From Deltaproteobacteria bacterium (GTDB lineage Bacteria > Desulfobacterota > Desulfobacteria > Desulfobacterales > JAUVGT01), in NCBI GenBank assembly GCA_030593645.1, contig JAUVGT010000009.1, positions 1 through 26,675 of the forward strand: DNA of 26,675 bases. Reading direction: 5' to 3'. Below, in pieces: positions 16,007 through 23,921 of the stretch. Position 1 is the first letter of the stretch; each line of letters opens with the position of its first letter. A program made the translations under genes and the position numbers. The notes under the pieces were generated by a model. It saw only the letters and a list, made by a program, of their open reading frames with translations, was not told where the DNA came from and did no database searches.

Positions 16007-16167
16007 GACGGTCTCGTAATCCGCCGTAGGCGGACCAACTTCTGCGTTGTGCTGCATTTCGCAATCATTCAACGTACGATAAGTACGCTTCATGATTACG
16101 AAATTTGCACGCCTTGAATTTGAACTTTTTACGAAACCGTCTAATTTTGACTTTTTACGAGACAATC
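16007..16167 (+). repeat. MITE-like palindromic element, copy 3 (161 bp, long-arm form)
   Basis: This is a complete copy in which part of the left arm is replaced by a mini-palindrome, TCCGCC-gta-GGCGGA. The ends are GACGGTCTCGTAATCC and CTTTTTACGAGACAATC. It is flanked by a perfect 7-bp direct repeat, AAATAAT, the best evidence in the window for transposition with target duplication. It lies between a candidate promoter (15932-15961) and the DUF2065-queA genes, so it may be part of their 5' leader. Confidence 0.9.
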
Positions 16168-16195
16168 AAATAATGTAACAAAAAAGAAAGGTTTT

Positions 16196-16381
16196 ATGGA
16201 ATTTTTTTTATGCGTTATCGGGATGGTGATGATTGTTGAGGGGCTGCCTTACTTTGCGTTTCCCGCGAAGATGAAGATATGGTTTCAGCAGATATTTGAA
16301 CTGCCTGACCATGCGTTGAGGATTATGGGGCTGACTTTAATGCTGACCGGGCTTATTCTTGTTTATCTGGGGAAAACGTGA
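16196..16381 (+). CDS. DUF2065 (YjeT-like) small membrane protein
   Basis: This 61-residue protein has two hydrophobic helices: FFLCVIGMVMIVEGLPYFAF at the N-terminus and ALRIMGLTLMLTGLILVYL at the C-terminus. They are separated by a short basic/aromatic loop ending in LPDHALR. This matches the DUF2065/YjeT family of tiny inner-membrane proteins, whose role is unknown (in other bacteria often next to hflC or purA). Length is family-typical. SD AAAGG lies about 5 nt before the ATG, just outside MITE copy 3. The stop codon TGA shares its last base with the queA ATG, so the two are probably translationally coupled. Confidence 0.85.
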   Translation: MEFFLCVIGMVMIVEGLPYFAFPAKMKIWFQQIFELPDHALRIMGLTLMLTGLILVYLGKT

Positions 16382-17442
16382 TGGAAAATTATGATCTGTC
16401 CGAATATGATTACGAACTTCCCGAAGTGTTAGTCGCGCAAGCCCCTGTTTCCCCCAGGGAGTATTCAAGACTATTGGTTCTGAACAGGGACTCCGGTAAC
16501 ATATCTCACCATGTGTTTAAGGATTTGGGCGGCTTTTTTTCAGAAAATGATGTCATCGTCATCAATAATACAAAAGTGATTCCCGGACGCCTGTATGGGC
16601 ATAAAGACACCGGCGGAAAGGTTGAGGTGCTGATTGTTGACTTTGCCGACGGCCGGAAGCAGGAAAACGGGTTTATCGGTAAATGCCTTGTAAAGGCTTC
16701 AAAAGGCCCGAAACCGGGAGCCATTATTTTGTTTGATAAAGATCTCAAGGCTGAGGTCATGGAAGGCCGGGAAGGGGTTTATATCTTGAAATTTGTCTGT
16801 AAAGATAATTTTGAAGACATACTGTACAGGATCGGAAAAATGCCGCTTCCGCCGTATATTAAACGGGGGATGGACAAATGCCCGGTGGTTGATGACAGAA
16901 CATCCTACCAGACAGTGTACGCATCAGAAAAAGGGGCGGTGGCTGCTCCGACCGCAGGGCTCCATTTTTCCCATAACCTTTTAAAAACGTTGAAGGCCGG
17001 TGGTGTCAAGACGGCGGAAATCACCCTGCATGTGGGTTACGGTACATTTCTTCCGGTCAGAGTTTCTGATATAAGGGATCATCGGATGCATCCGGAAAGA
17101 TATACGATTTCTGAAAAAGCCGCGAATATCATCACTAAAGCAAGAAATAACGGCGGGCGCATCATTGCTGTGGGCACCACCTGCGTGCGTACACTTGAAT
17201 ATGCCGCGGATATCGATGGTAATATTAAAAGTTGTACGGGTGAATGCGATCTCTTTATCTATCCCGGGTACAGGTTTAAGGCGGTCGAGGCCATGATTAC
17301 CAATTTTCACCTGCCGCAATCAACCCTTCTGATGCTTGTATCAGCCTTTGCCGGGCGTGGGAATATCCTTGCGGCTTACCATGAAGCGATCAGGCAAAAG
17401 TACAGGTTTTACAGTTATGGTGATGCGATGTTTATCGGATAA
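16381..17442 (+). CDS. queA: S-adenosylmethionine:tRNA ribosyltransferase-isomerase
   Basis: QueA transfers and isomerises the ribosyl moiety of SAM onto preQ1 already inserted in tRNA by Tgt, giving epoxyqueuosine. The protein is 353 residues from ATG 16381; a GTG one codon upstream is also possible. The ATG is preferred because GGGGA lies about 8 nt before it. Family hallmarks: an opening YELPEVLVAQAPVSPREYSRLLVL, the RSYQTVYA-type stretch here as DRTSYQTVYASEKGAVAAPTAGLHF, and HVGYGTFLPVR in the barrel. Its partner tgt follows downstream but is now separated from it by MITE copy 4. Confidence 0.97.
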   Translation: MENYDLSEYDYELPEVLVAQAPVSPREYSRLLVLNRDSGNISHHVFKDLGGFFSENDVIVINNTKVIPGRLYGHKDTGGKVEVLIVDFADGRKQENGFIGKCLVKASKGPKPGAIILFDKDLKAEVMEGREGVYILKFVCKDNFEDILYRIGKMPLPPYIKRGMDKCPVVDDRTSYQTVYASEKGAVAAPTAGLHFSHNLLKTLKAGGVKTAEITLHVGYGTFLPVRVSDIRDHRMHPERYTISEKAANIITKARNNGGRIIAVGTTCVRTLEYAADIDGNIKSCTGECDLFIYPGYRFKAVEAMITNFHLPQSTLLMLVSAFAGRGNILAAYHEAIRQKYRFYSYGDAMFIG

Positions 17443-17474
17443 TCGGAAGCGATAACGGGCGGAATATTATGTTT

Positions 17475-17635
17475 GACGGTTTCGTAATCCGCCGTAGGCG
17501 GACCAACTTCTGCGTTGTGCTGCTTTTCGTAATCATTCAACGTACTATAAGTACGCTTCATGATTACGAAATTTGCACGCCTTGAATTTGAACTTTTTAC
17601 GAAACCGTCTCATTCGGACTTTTTACGAAACCATC
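17475..17635 (+). repeat. MITE-like palindromic element, copy 4 (161 bp), inserted at the tgt start codon
   Basis: This is a complete long-arm copy with GACGGTTTCGTAATCC on the left and CTTTTTACGAAACCATC on the right. It carries the same TCCGCC-gta-GGCGGA arm as copy 3. It is flanked by ATGTTT on both sides (17469-17474 and 17636-17641), a 6-bp target duplication. The right-hand ATGTTT is the first two codons of tgt, so the insertion duplicated the start codon. The duplicated left ATG now opens a short out-of-context frame into the element. The four long copies differ by a few substitutions, so the family is not newly amplified. Confidence 0.9.
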
Positions 17636-18769
17636 ATGTTTAATTTTAAAATTATTACAAAATCAAATGATACCATGGCCCGGACGGGGAGACTTGAGAC
17701 CGCTCATGGCGTGATCAAAACGCCTGTATTTATGCCGGTTGGAACCCTTGCAACAGTCAAGACCTTAACACCCGAGGAACTTGTTGAAGCCGGAGCACAG
17801 ATCATTCTCGGGAACACCTATCATTTATATTTAAGACCGGGTTGTGATATCATTAATCTTTTTTCAGGGGTTCACAGTTTCATGCACTGGGATGGACCAT
17901 TGCTGACGGACAGCGGGGGATTCCAGGTTTATTCATTGGCCAAATTATCAAAGATAACCGAAGACGGCTATTCGTTTCAATCTCATATTGACGGTTCAAG
18001 ACATATGCTGCCACCGGAAAAATCGATTGAAATACAGCATTGTTTGAATTCCGATATTATGATGTGTCTGGATCAATGCATTGAGTATTCCGCGGGCAGA
18101 TCCGATGCTCAAAAAGCCCTCGAATTAACCACCCGATGGGCCCGGCGGTGTAAAGATTACTGGGAAAGAAACACGGATTTGACCCACAGTCTTTTTGGAA
18201 TTATACAGGGCGGCATGTTCAGGGAACTGCGCAGCCGCTCAGCGGATGAGATCATAAATATTGGATTTCGGGGTTATGCGATCGGCGGCTTAAGTGTGGG
18301 AGAGCCAAAAGACCTGATGATGGAGATCGCGGAACATTCACTTCCATTACTGCCGGATGATTCTCCGAGGTATGTGATGGGCGTCGGCACTCCGGAAGAC
18401 CTTGTTGAGCTCGTATCTCTTGGAGCGGATATGTTTGACTGCGTTATGCCGACCAGAAACGCCAGGAACGGTCAGATGTTTACAAAACACGGAACCATTA
18501 ATATTTGTAATTCAAGACATAAGACTGATATCGGGCCGATTGACGACGAATGCTCCTGCTATACATGCCGTAACTATTCCAGGGCATATCTGCGTCATCT
18601 GTATATGGCTAAAGAACTTCTTGCTTACCGGTTAAATACAATACATAATATTCACTACTATACCAGCCTGATGGAAAGTATGAGGGCTGCGATCGATAAC
18701 CACAGGTTTGAAGAATTTAAAAAGAATTTTTACAATCAAAGAATAATGATGCAAAGGGGGATATCATGA
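17636..18769 (+). CDS. tgt: Queuine tRNA-ribosyltransferase (tRNA-guanine transglycosylase)
   Basis: Tgt exchanges guanine-34 for preQ1 in GUN-anticodon tRNAs. From ATG 17636 it is 377 residues (typical about 370-385). It has D92 in DSGGFQV (general base/substrate recognition), GGLSVGE in the base pocket, and nucleophile D268 in MFDCVMPTRNARNG. The zinc site is C306-x-C308-x2-C311 with a His in TIHNIH about 26 residues later. The reading frame is open upstream for 21 codons through MITE copy 4 (from a TTG, sequence MHALNLNFLRN...), but homology begins at MFNFKI. There is no SD before the ATG because the element abuts it. It overlaps the following Fe-S gene by 4 bp (ATGA). Confidence 0.96.
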   Translation: MFNFKIITKSNDTMARTGRLETAHGVIKTPVFMPVGTLATVKTLTPEELVEAGAQIILGNTYHLYLRPGCDIINLFSGVHSFMHWDGPLLTDSGGFQVYSLAKLSKITEDGYSFQSHIDGSRHMLPPEKSIEIQHCLNSDIMMCLDQCIEYSAGRSDAQKALELTTRWARRCKDYWERNTDLTHSLFGIIQGGMFRELRSRSADEIINIGFRGYAIGGLSVGEPKDLMMEIAEHSLPLLPDDSPRYVMGVGTPEDLVELVSLGADMFDCVMPTRNARNGQMFTKHGTINICNSRHKTDIGPIDDECSCYTCRNYSRAYLRHLYMAKELLAYRLNTIHNIHYYTSLMESMRAAIDNHRFEEFKKNFYNQRIMMQRGIS

Positions 18770-18984
18770 AAGAAGAAGTTGAAAACGCACTGGACAAGAT
18801 CAGACCCATGCTCCAGGCGGATGGCGGAGATGTGGAACTGGTGGGTATTAAAGATGGAGTTGTGAAAGTCCGTTTACAGGGAGCATGCAAGGGATGTCCC
18901 ATGTCCCAGATGACCATTAAAAACGGAATAGAAAAAATGCTGAAGGAACAGGTTCCTGAGGTAAAATCGGTGGAATCGGCTTAA
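18766..18984 (+). CDS. NifU C-terminal-domain (Nfu-type) Fe-S cluster carrier
   Basis: This is a stand-alone Nfu domain of 72 residues that would bind a [4Fe-4S] cluster between two subunits and deliver it to target enzymes. It shows the family pattern LDKIRPMLQADGGDVELVGI. The cluster-binding pair is C41 and C44, in ACKGCPMSQMTIKNGIE. Its start overlaps the tgt stop in ATGA, with a purine-rich SD (AAAGGGGG) just upstream. Stop codon 18984 is followed 38 bp later by the methylmalonyl-CoA epimerase gene on the same strand, so it may be cotranscribed with either unit. Confidence 0.92.
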   Translation: MKEEVENALDKIRPMLQADGGDVELVGIKDGVVKVRLQGACKGCPMSQMTIKNGIEKMLKEQVPEVKSVESA

Positions 18985-19022
18985 AGCCGGTAAAAGATTA
19001 TAGCCTGAAGAAAGGAGTTTTA

Positions 19023-19433
19023 ATGAAGGTGCTCAAAATTGACCATCTCGGTATTGCGGTAAATAGTATTGATGATGGGAAAAAATTCTGGACCGAAATA
19101 TTGGGGCTTGAATGTGAAGGGACCGAGACAGTGGAGTCACAGAAAGTCACCACCGCATTTTTCCCGGTCGGTGAGAGTGAGGTGGAGCTTTTGGAATCAA
19201 CATCCCCGGACGGACCGATTGCCGGATATCTTGAAAAAAAAGGGCCGGGTATACAGCATATCGCGTTCCGTGTAGAGGATATTGAAGCCGCTCTCCGGGC
19301 ATTAAAGGAAAAAGGTGTAAAACTCATTGATGAGAAGCCGCGGCATGGAGCCGGAGGAACCAAAATTGCTTTTCTGCATCCCAGGGCGACAGGCGGGGTT
19401 CTTGTGGAACTTTGTGAGAGGGAAGGAAGATAA
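19023..19433 (+). CDS. mce: Methylmalonyl-CoA epimerase
   Basis: This vicinal-oxygen-chelate enzyme interconverts (S)- and (R)-methylmalonyl-CoA, linking the carboxyltransferase product to the mutase substrate. The 136-residue protein (typical) has two beta-alpha-beta-beta-beta modules. Metal ligands are readable as H8 (KIDHLGIAV), H79 (GIQHIAFRV) and E129 (GVLVELCE). The RHGAGGTKIAFLHP segment is diagnostic for the family. A strong SD (AAAGGAG) precedes it, and the mutase follows 18 bp later, so the two are almost certainly cotranscribed. Confidence 0.96.
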   Translation: MKVLKIDHLGIAVNSIDDGKKFWTEILGLECEGTETVESQKVTTAFFPVGESEVELLESTSPDGPIAGYLEKKGPGIQHIAFRVEDIEAALRALKEKGVKLIDEKPRHGAGGTKIAFLHPRATGGVLVELCEREGR

Positions 19434-19451
19434 GTGGAAAAGGAGTCATGA

Positions 19452-21584
19452 ATGGCTGAACATCATGAAAAACAGAACTGGGTGGAACTTGCAGAAAAAC
19501 AGCTTAAAGGAAAACAGATAGAAACACTGGATTGGGACACACCGGAAGGAATAAAGGTCAAACCGCTATACACAGCGCAGGACCTTGAAGGAATGGAACA
19601 TGTGGATACTTTTCCCGGTATGGCTCCTTATGTCCGGGGACCCATGGCAACCATGTACGCGGGGCGGCCATGGACAATACGTCAGTATGCCGGTTTTTCA
19701 ACAGCCGGAGAATCCAACGCGTTCTACAGGCGGAATCTTGCGGCAGGCCAGAAAGGTCTTTCCGTTGCATTCGATCTTGCGACACACCGCGGATACGATT
19801 CTGATCATCCAAGGGTTGTCGGAGATGTCGGTAAAGCTGGTGTGGCCATAGATTCTGTAGAGGACATGAATATTCTCTTCGATCAGATTCCTCTTGACCA
19901 AATGTCTGTTTCAATGACCATGAACGGTGCGGTGCTGCCCATTCTTGCCGGTTATATCGTGGCAGCGGAAGAACAGGGCGTCAAACAGGATCAGCTTACG
20001 GGCACGATTCAAAACGATGTATTGAAAGAATACCTGACACGCAATACTTATATTTATCCTCCGGAACCTTCAATGCGGATTGTGTCCGACATCATCGGGT
20101 ACTGCTCAAAAAATATGCCAAAGTACAACACTGTCAGTATCAGCGGATATCACATGATGGAAGCCGGCGCGAATTCCGTCCTTCAGACCGCGTTTACACT
20201 GGCAGATGGATTGCAATATGTTAAAACAGCCCTGGACGCGGGGCTTGATATTGATATATTCGCGCCTCGGCTGTCATTTTTTTTCGGGGTGGGCATGAAT
20301 TTTTTTATGGAAATCGCCATGCTCCGTGCCGCCCGTTTTTTATGGCATCGGCTCATCAGCAGGTTTAATCCCAAGAATCCTAAATCGACCGTGCTCCGGA
20401 CCCATGTGCAGACTTCAGGATGGAGCCTGACCGAGCAGGATCCCTACAACAATATTATCAGGACCACACTGGAATGCCTGGCAGCCGTTCTCGGCGGTAC
20501 GCAATCGCTCCACACCAACTCGTTTGACGAGGCTGTGGGCCTTCCAACCGATTTTTCAGCCAGGATCGCGAGAAATACCCAGATTATTGTTCAGGAGGAA
20601 TCCCAGATTTGTCATGTGGCAGACCCGCTGGGAGGATCATACTATGTGGAAGCCCTGACAGACGGCATTATCAGGGAAGCAGGTAAAATTATCGATGAAG
20701 TAGAGGAAATGGGCGGTATGGCCAAAGCCATTGAAACCGGAATGCCGAAATTAAGGATTGAGGAATCAGCGGCGCGTAAACAGGCAAGGATCGATCAGGG
20801 GCTTGATGTGATTGTGGGTGTCAACAAATACCAGATAGAAGAAGAGCCCCTGGAAGATATTCTGGAAGTACCGGATACTGTTCGGGATGAGCAGGTCGCA
20901 TTATTGAAAAAACTTAAAACCTCCCGTAATGAAACGGCTGTTAAAAAAGCCCTGAATGACATTATTAACGCGGCAGGCTCCAATGGAAATCTTCTTGAAT
21001 GCTGTATTCCGGCAGTCAGGGCAAGGGCCACGGTGGGTGAGATTTCAGATGCCCTGGAAAAAGTGTTTGGACGATTTGTGGCAACAACCCAATGTATCTC
21101 CGGCGCGTTTGCAGCGGAGTATGGTGACAGCGAAATATTTTCAGCGATCCGGAAGAGAACAGAGACTTTTGCGAAAAAACAGGGGCGCAGACCCCGGATG
21201 CTTGTCACAAAAATGGGACAGGACGGTCATGACCGGGGTATTAAGGTGATTGCCACGGCGTTTGCGGATCTCGGTTTTGATGTGGATATCAGTCCCATGT
21301 TTCAGACATCGGAGGAAGCCGCAAAAATGGCCGTGGAAAATGATGTGCATGTGGTCGGGGTATCCAGTCTGGCCGCCGGTCATAAGACCCTTGTGCCGCA
21401 GCTTCTTGAACAACTCAAGAAACAGGGCGGGGAGGAAATCCTTGTGGTTGTGGGAGGGGTGATACCGGCATCTGATTATAAATTTCTTTATGACGCAGGC
21501 GTGGTCGGTGTGTTCGGGCCGGGAACGGTGATTACAGATGCCGCGAATAAAGTTTTGAATGCCATTGAAAAGTGGAAGAAGTAG
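19452..21584 (+). CDS. mutA: Methylmalonyl-CoA mutase (catalytic and B12-binding domains in one chain)
   Basis: This adenosylcobalamin enzyme interconverts (R)-methylmalonyl-CoA and succinyl-CoA. The 710-residue chain holds the TIM barrel (about 50-420) with RQYAGFSTAGESN (Y79, equivalent of Y89 of the Propionibacterium enzyme) and SGYHMMEAGA (H234, equivalent of H244). A linker follows, then a C-terminal B12 domain (about 575-705) with the cobalt-ligand motif DGHDRG (H593), SSLAAGH and GGVIP. It is therefore a self-sufficient alpha-type subunit and needs no beta partner. The chosen ATG at 19452 lies 6 nt from AGGAG; another ATG at 19448 opens only ATG AAT GGC TGA. Cobalamin dependence ties in with the Ni/Co transporter upstream only by theme. 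mutA is also called mcm or scpA. Confidence 0.96.
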   Translation: MAEHHEKQNWVELAEKQLKGKQIETLDWDTPEGIKVKPLYTAQDLEGMEHVDTFPGMAPYVRGPMATMYAGRPWTIRQYAGFSTAGESNAFYRRNLAAGQKGLSVAFDLATHRGYDSDHPRVVGDVGKAGVAIDSVEDMNILFDQIPLDQMSVSMTMNGAVLPILAGYIVAAEEQGVKQDQLTGTIQNDVLKEYLTRNTYIYPPEPSMRIVSDIIGYCSKNMPKYNTVSISGYHMMEAGANSVLQTAFTLADGLQYVKTALDAGLDIDIFAPRLSFFFGVGMNFFMEIAMLRAARFLWHRLISRFNPKNPKSTVLRTHVQTSGWSLTEQDPYNNIIRTTLECLAAVLGGTQSLHTNSFDEAVGLPTDFSARIARNTQIIVQEESQICHVADPLGGSYYVEALTDGIIREAGKIIDEVEEMGGMAKAIETGMPKLRIEESAARKQARIDQGLDVIVGVNKYQIEEEPLEDILEVPDTVRDEQVALLKKLKTSRNETAVKKALNDIINAAGSNGNLLECCIPAVRARATVGEISDALEKVFGRFVATTQCISGAFAAEYGDSEIFSAIRKRTETFAKKQGRRPRMLVTKMGQDGHDRGIKVIATAFADLGFDVDISPMFQTSEEAAKMAVENDVHVVGVSSLAAGHKTLVPQLLEQLKKQGGEEILVVVGGVIPASDYKFLYDAGVVGVFGPGTVITDAANKVLNAIEKWKK

Positions 21585-21638
21585 GGATCTATATATAAGA
21601 CTGACGGGTCGGAGAGAGGTTTGCTATGCGACCGCTCC

Positions 21639-21833
21639 ATGAATGATTTGTGATGAAATCGTACAAACTCATGGTTAAGAATTCGTAAAGAAAGAACAAA
21701 TATCAACGTCAAAACAATAGATTAGAAGTTTTAACATTCTGATTAGCAAAACACAAAAGAAGGGATGCGTTGTTATTTCTTAACGATTTCTAAACCATTC
21801 AGACAGTGTACAATTTCATCACAAATCATTCAT
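21639..21833. repeat. Second MITE-like inverted-repeat element (195 bp), unrelated to the first family
   Basis: The ends are a 27-bp inverted repeat with one mismatch, beginning ATGAATGATTTGTGATGAAAT on the left; the right end is its complement, finishing ATTTCATCACAAATCATTCAT. Similarity between the two arms continues inward with gaps for about another 35 bp (GGTTAAGAATTCGTAAAG against GGTTTAGAAATCGTTAAG). The whole could fold into one long imperfect stem. No target duplication is obvious and no ORF is credible. It lies between the mutase and carboxyltransferase genes and occurs once in this window. Confidence 0.75.
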
Positions 21834-22033
21834 TTCGCTAAAACTGTGGCTTTGAGAGAAAACAACCCAAATAAATTGGTTTCACCGGAACTGCCACTTT
21901 TTTCTTGACAATAATTTTAGGGTATAGAATTGTTACTATTTACTTAATAATGATGAAATATTAAAAATATTCGAATCATGAGGGTTTACGCGAGCCCTAA
22001 GACGACCGATGGAAGGATGAAAGGAATCAGATA
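21834..22033 (+). promoter_or_regulatory. Upstream region of the carboxyltransferase operon
   Basis: This 200-bp AT-rich region contains TTGACA (21905-21910) followed by TATAGAAT at 21923-21930. That is only 12-14 nt of spacing, too short for a standard sigma-70 promoter, so the assignment is weak. A small GC hairpin (AGGG...CCCT) lies near 21980-22000, and the SD AAAGGA lies 8-9 nt before the ATG at 22034. With the 21639-21833 element just upstream, a fresh promoter for the 22034-25910 genes is likely but not proven. Confidence 0.35.
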
Positions 22034-23587
22034 ATGGGAATTGTTACAGACAAAATTAAGGACCTGAAGGAACGAGAAAATAAAATCAGGCAAATGGGCG
22101 GTGAAAAAGCAATCGCGAGCCAGAAAGAAAAGGGAAAGCTGACCGCCCGTGAACGCTTGAAGATCCTTTTTGATCGCGGAACGTTCCGGGAAATCGATAT
22201 GTTTGTCACGCACCGGTGTGAAAATTTCGGAATGGAGAACGTGGATATTCCATCAGATGGGGTGGTGACCGGTCATGGGATGGTGGAAGGCAGACCCGTA
22301 TTCGCCTTTGCACAGGATTTTACAGCAAGGGCCGGTAGCCTGGGTGAAATGCACGCCAAAAAAATATGCAAGGTGATGGACCTCGCGCTTAAAGCGGGTG
22401 TCCCTTTTGTCGGTATGAACGATTCCGGTGGTGCCAGGATACAGGAGGGAGTGGATGCGCTTTCCGGTTATGGTGAGATATTTTTCAGGAATTCCTCGTG
22501 TTCGGGAGTCATTCCCCAAATTTCAGCTATCATGGGACCCACGGCAGGCGGTGCTGTTTATTCTCCCGCAATGACGGATTGGGTATTTATGGTCAAAAAC
22601 AGCGGTTATATGTTCATCACGGGCCCTGATGTGATTAAAGCGGTAACCGGTGAGGAGATTACTTTTGAAGATCTCGGCGGTGCTATGGCTCACAATGAAA
22701 AGAGTGGTGTCGCGCAATTCGCATGTGAGAATGATGAGGATGCCATAAACCAGATCAAGAAACTTCTGTCATACATTCCATCAAATAATATGGAAGACCC
22801 TCCGATCGTCAATACTGGTGATTCTCCGGGGCGAACCGAAAAATCGCTTGATTCTGTTATACCTGACAACCCGAGCCAGTCGTATGATATGAAAGATGTG
22901 ATCCATTCAATTGTTGATAACGGTGATTTCTTTGAACCCTACCAGTTTTACGCCAAAAACATCATCACCGGATTCGCGCGGATGAACGGCAGAAGTATCG
23001 GGATCATCGCAAACCAGCCGAACGTGCTTGCCGGTTGTCTTGATATTGACGCATCTGACAAGGCAACGCGTTTTATCCGGTTTTGTGATGCCTTTAATAT
23101 CCCCATCCTTACCATTGCGGATGTCCCCGGATATTTACCCGGCAGTCAGCAGGAATGGGGCGGGATTATCCGCCATGGCGCGAAACTGCTCTGGTGTTAT
23201 TCTGAAGCCACGGTACCGAAGCTGCTTCTTGTTACACGAAAAGACTATGGCGGAGCGTATATCGCTATGTCTTCAAAACACCTTGGCGCGGATATGGCAT
23301 TTGCCTGGCCCACAGCGGAAATCGCGGTTATGGGTGCTGAAGGGGCATCCAATATTATCTTTCGAAAAGAGATCAATGGCTCGGAGGATCCTGCGGGGAA
23401 GAGAGTCGAAAAAATAAAAGAATATGAGGACCTTTTTTCAAATCCCTACCGTGCGGCCAATCGCGGTTATATTGACGCTGTAATTGTCCCGAGCGAAACC
23501 AGACCGCGGCTGATTGCGGCACTTGAAGTCATGTGCAGCAAACGGGAACTCAGGCCTTCCAAGAAGCATGGAAATATTCCAGTGTAA
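22034..23587 (+). CDS. Methylmalonyl-CoA/propionyl-CoA carboxyltransferase subunit (12S / MmdA / PccB type)
   Basis: This acyl-CoA carboxyltransferase moves CO2 between biotin and propionyl-CoA/methylmalonyl-CoA. It is 517 residues, typical for MmdA, PccB and transcarboxylase 12S. Both crotonase-like halves are visible. The N-half oxyanion region is GVPFVGMNDSGGARIQEGVDALSGYGEIF with GPTAGGAVYSPAMTDW. The C-half has ADVPGYLPGSQQEWGGIIRHGAKLLW and KDYGGAYIAMSSKHLGADMAFAWP. It is followed by a small MmdE-like protein and a 5S-biotin fusion. The favoured role is the 12S subunit of methylmalonyl-CoA:pyruvate transcarboxylase; PccB or sodium-pump MmdA are alternatives. No biotin carboxylase and no membrane MmdB subunit occur in the window. 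Confidence 0.9.
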   Translation: MGIVTDKIKDLKERENKIRQMGGEKAIASQKEKGKLTARERLKILFDRGTFREIDMFVTHRCENFGMENVDIPSDGVVTGHGMVEGRPVFAFAQDFTARAGSLGEMHAKKICKVMDLALKAGVPFVGMNDSGGARIQEGVDALSGYGEIFFRNSSCSGVIPQISAIMGPTAGGAVYSPAMTDWVFMVKNSGYMFITGPDVIKAVTGEEITFEDLGGAMAHNEKSGVAQFACENDEDAINQIKKLLSYIPSNNMEDPPIVNTGDSPGRTEKSLDSVIPDNPSQSYDMKDVIHSIVDNGDFFEPYQFYAKNIITGFARMNGRSIGIIANQPNVLAGCLDIDASDKATRFIRFCDAFNIPILTIADVPGYLPGSQQEWGGIIRHGAKLLWCYSEATVPKLLLVTRKDYGGAYIAMSSKHLGADMAFAWPTAEIAVMGAEGASNIIFRKEINGSEDPAGKRVEKIKEYEDLFSNPYRAANRGYIDAVIVPSETRPRLIAALEVMCSKRELRPSKKHGNIPV

Positions 23588-23643
23588 ATGAATGGAAACT
23601 ATTAATAGTTGACCTTTGAAATTTGATGATGCCGGGAGATCCA

Positions 23644-23859
23644 ATGGAAAATAAAAAAAAAAGAGCAGCGGTCATTGCTGCTGTAATGAGTTATATCAGA
23701 AGTGAAGAAGATATAATCAGCATGCAGGCTATGTCCGGTGGGGCGAAACAAGAACCGGTTGTTCCTGTCAGGTTATGGGGGACAAGCGCGCGCCAGGTGA
23801 TGATGCAGACCCGTAACTTAATGCAGATGAAAACGTTTCACGGTGTAAAACCGCGATAA
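23644..23859 (+). CDS. Small MmdE/OadG-tail-like protein of the carboxyltransferase operon (71 aa)
   Basis: This is a 71-residue basic protein with SD GGGAG 5 nt before the ATG at 23644; an in-frame ATG 21 nt upstream is less well placed. It has an N-terminal helix (KKKRAAVIAAVMSYIRSEEDIISMQ), a Gly/Pro-rich turn, then RLWGTSARQVMMQTRNLMQM and a basic tail. The helix followed by a Trp-x-x-(S/A)xR strand faintly resembles the soluble end of OadG/MmdD and the tiny MmdE subunit of sodium-pumping decarboxylases. Unlike OadG it has no membrane helix. Position between the 12S-like and 5S-biotin genes suggests an accessory or assembly subunit of that complex. Function and family are inferred with low confidence. 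Confidence 0.6.
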   Translation: MENKKKRAAVIAAVMSYIRSEEDIISMQAMSGGAKQEPVVPVRLWGTSARQVMMQTRNLMQMKTFHGVKPR

Positions 23860-23921
23860 GTATAATGAGCGAATAGAAAACACTATAGATCCTATAAAAT
23901 CAGCAAGAGGAGAACCATAAG

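Noticed and set aside
15836..16165. 109-residue minus-strand ORF upstream of gatB
   Set aside because: Its first half is MITE sequence, the remaining part has no early start codon and no recognised family, and a plus-strand promoter candidate lies within it.
20795..21208. 137-residue ORF antisense to methylmalonyl-CoA mutase
   Set aside because: It mirrors codon structure of the mutase gene and looks low-complexity; nothing supports expression.
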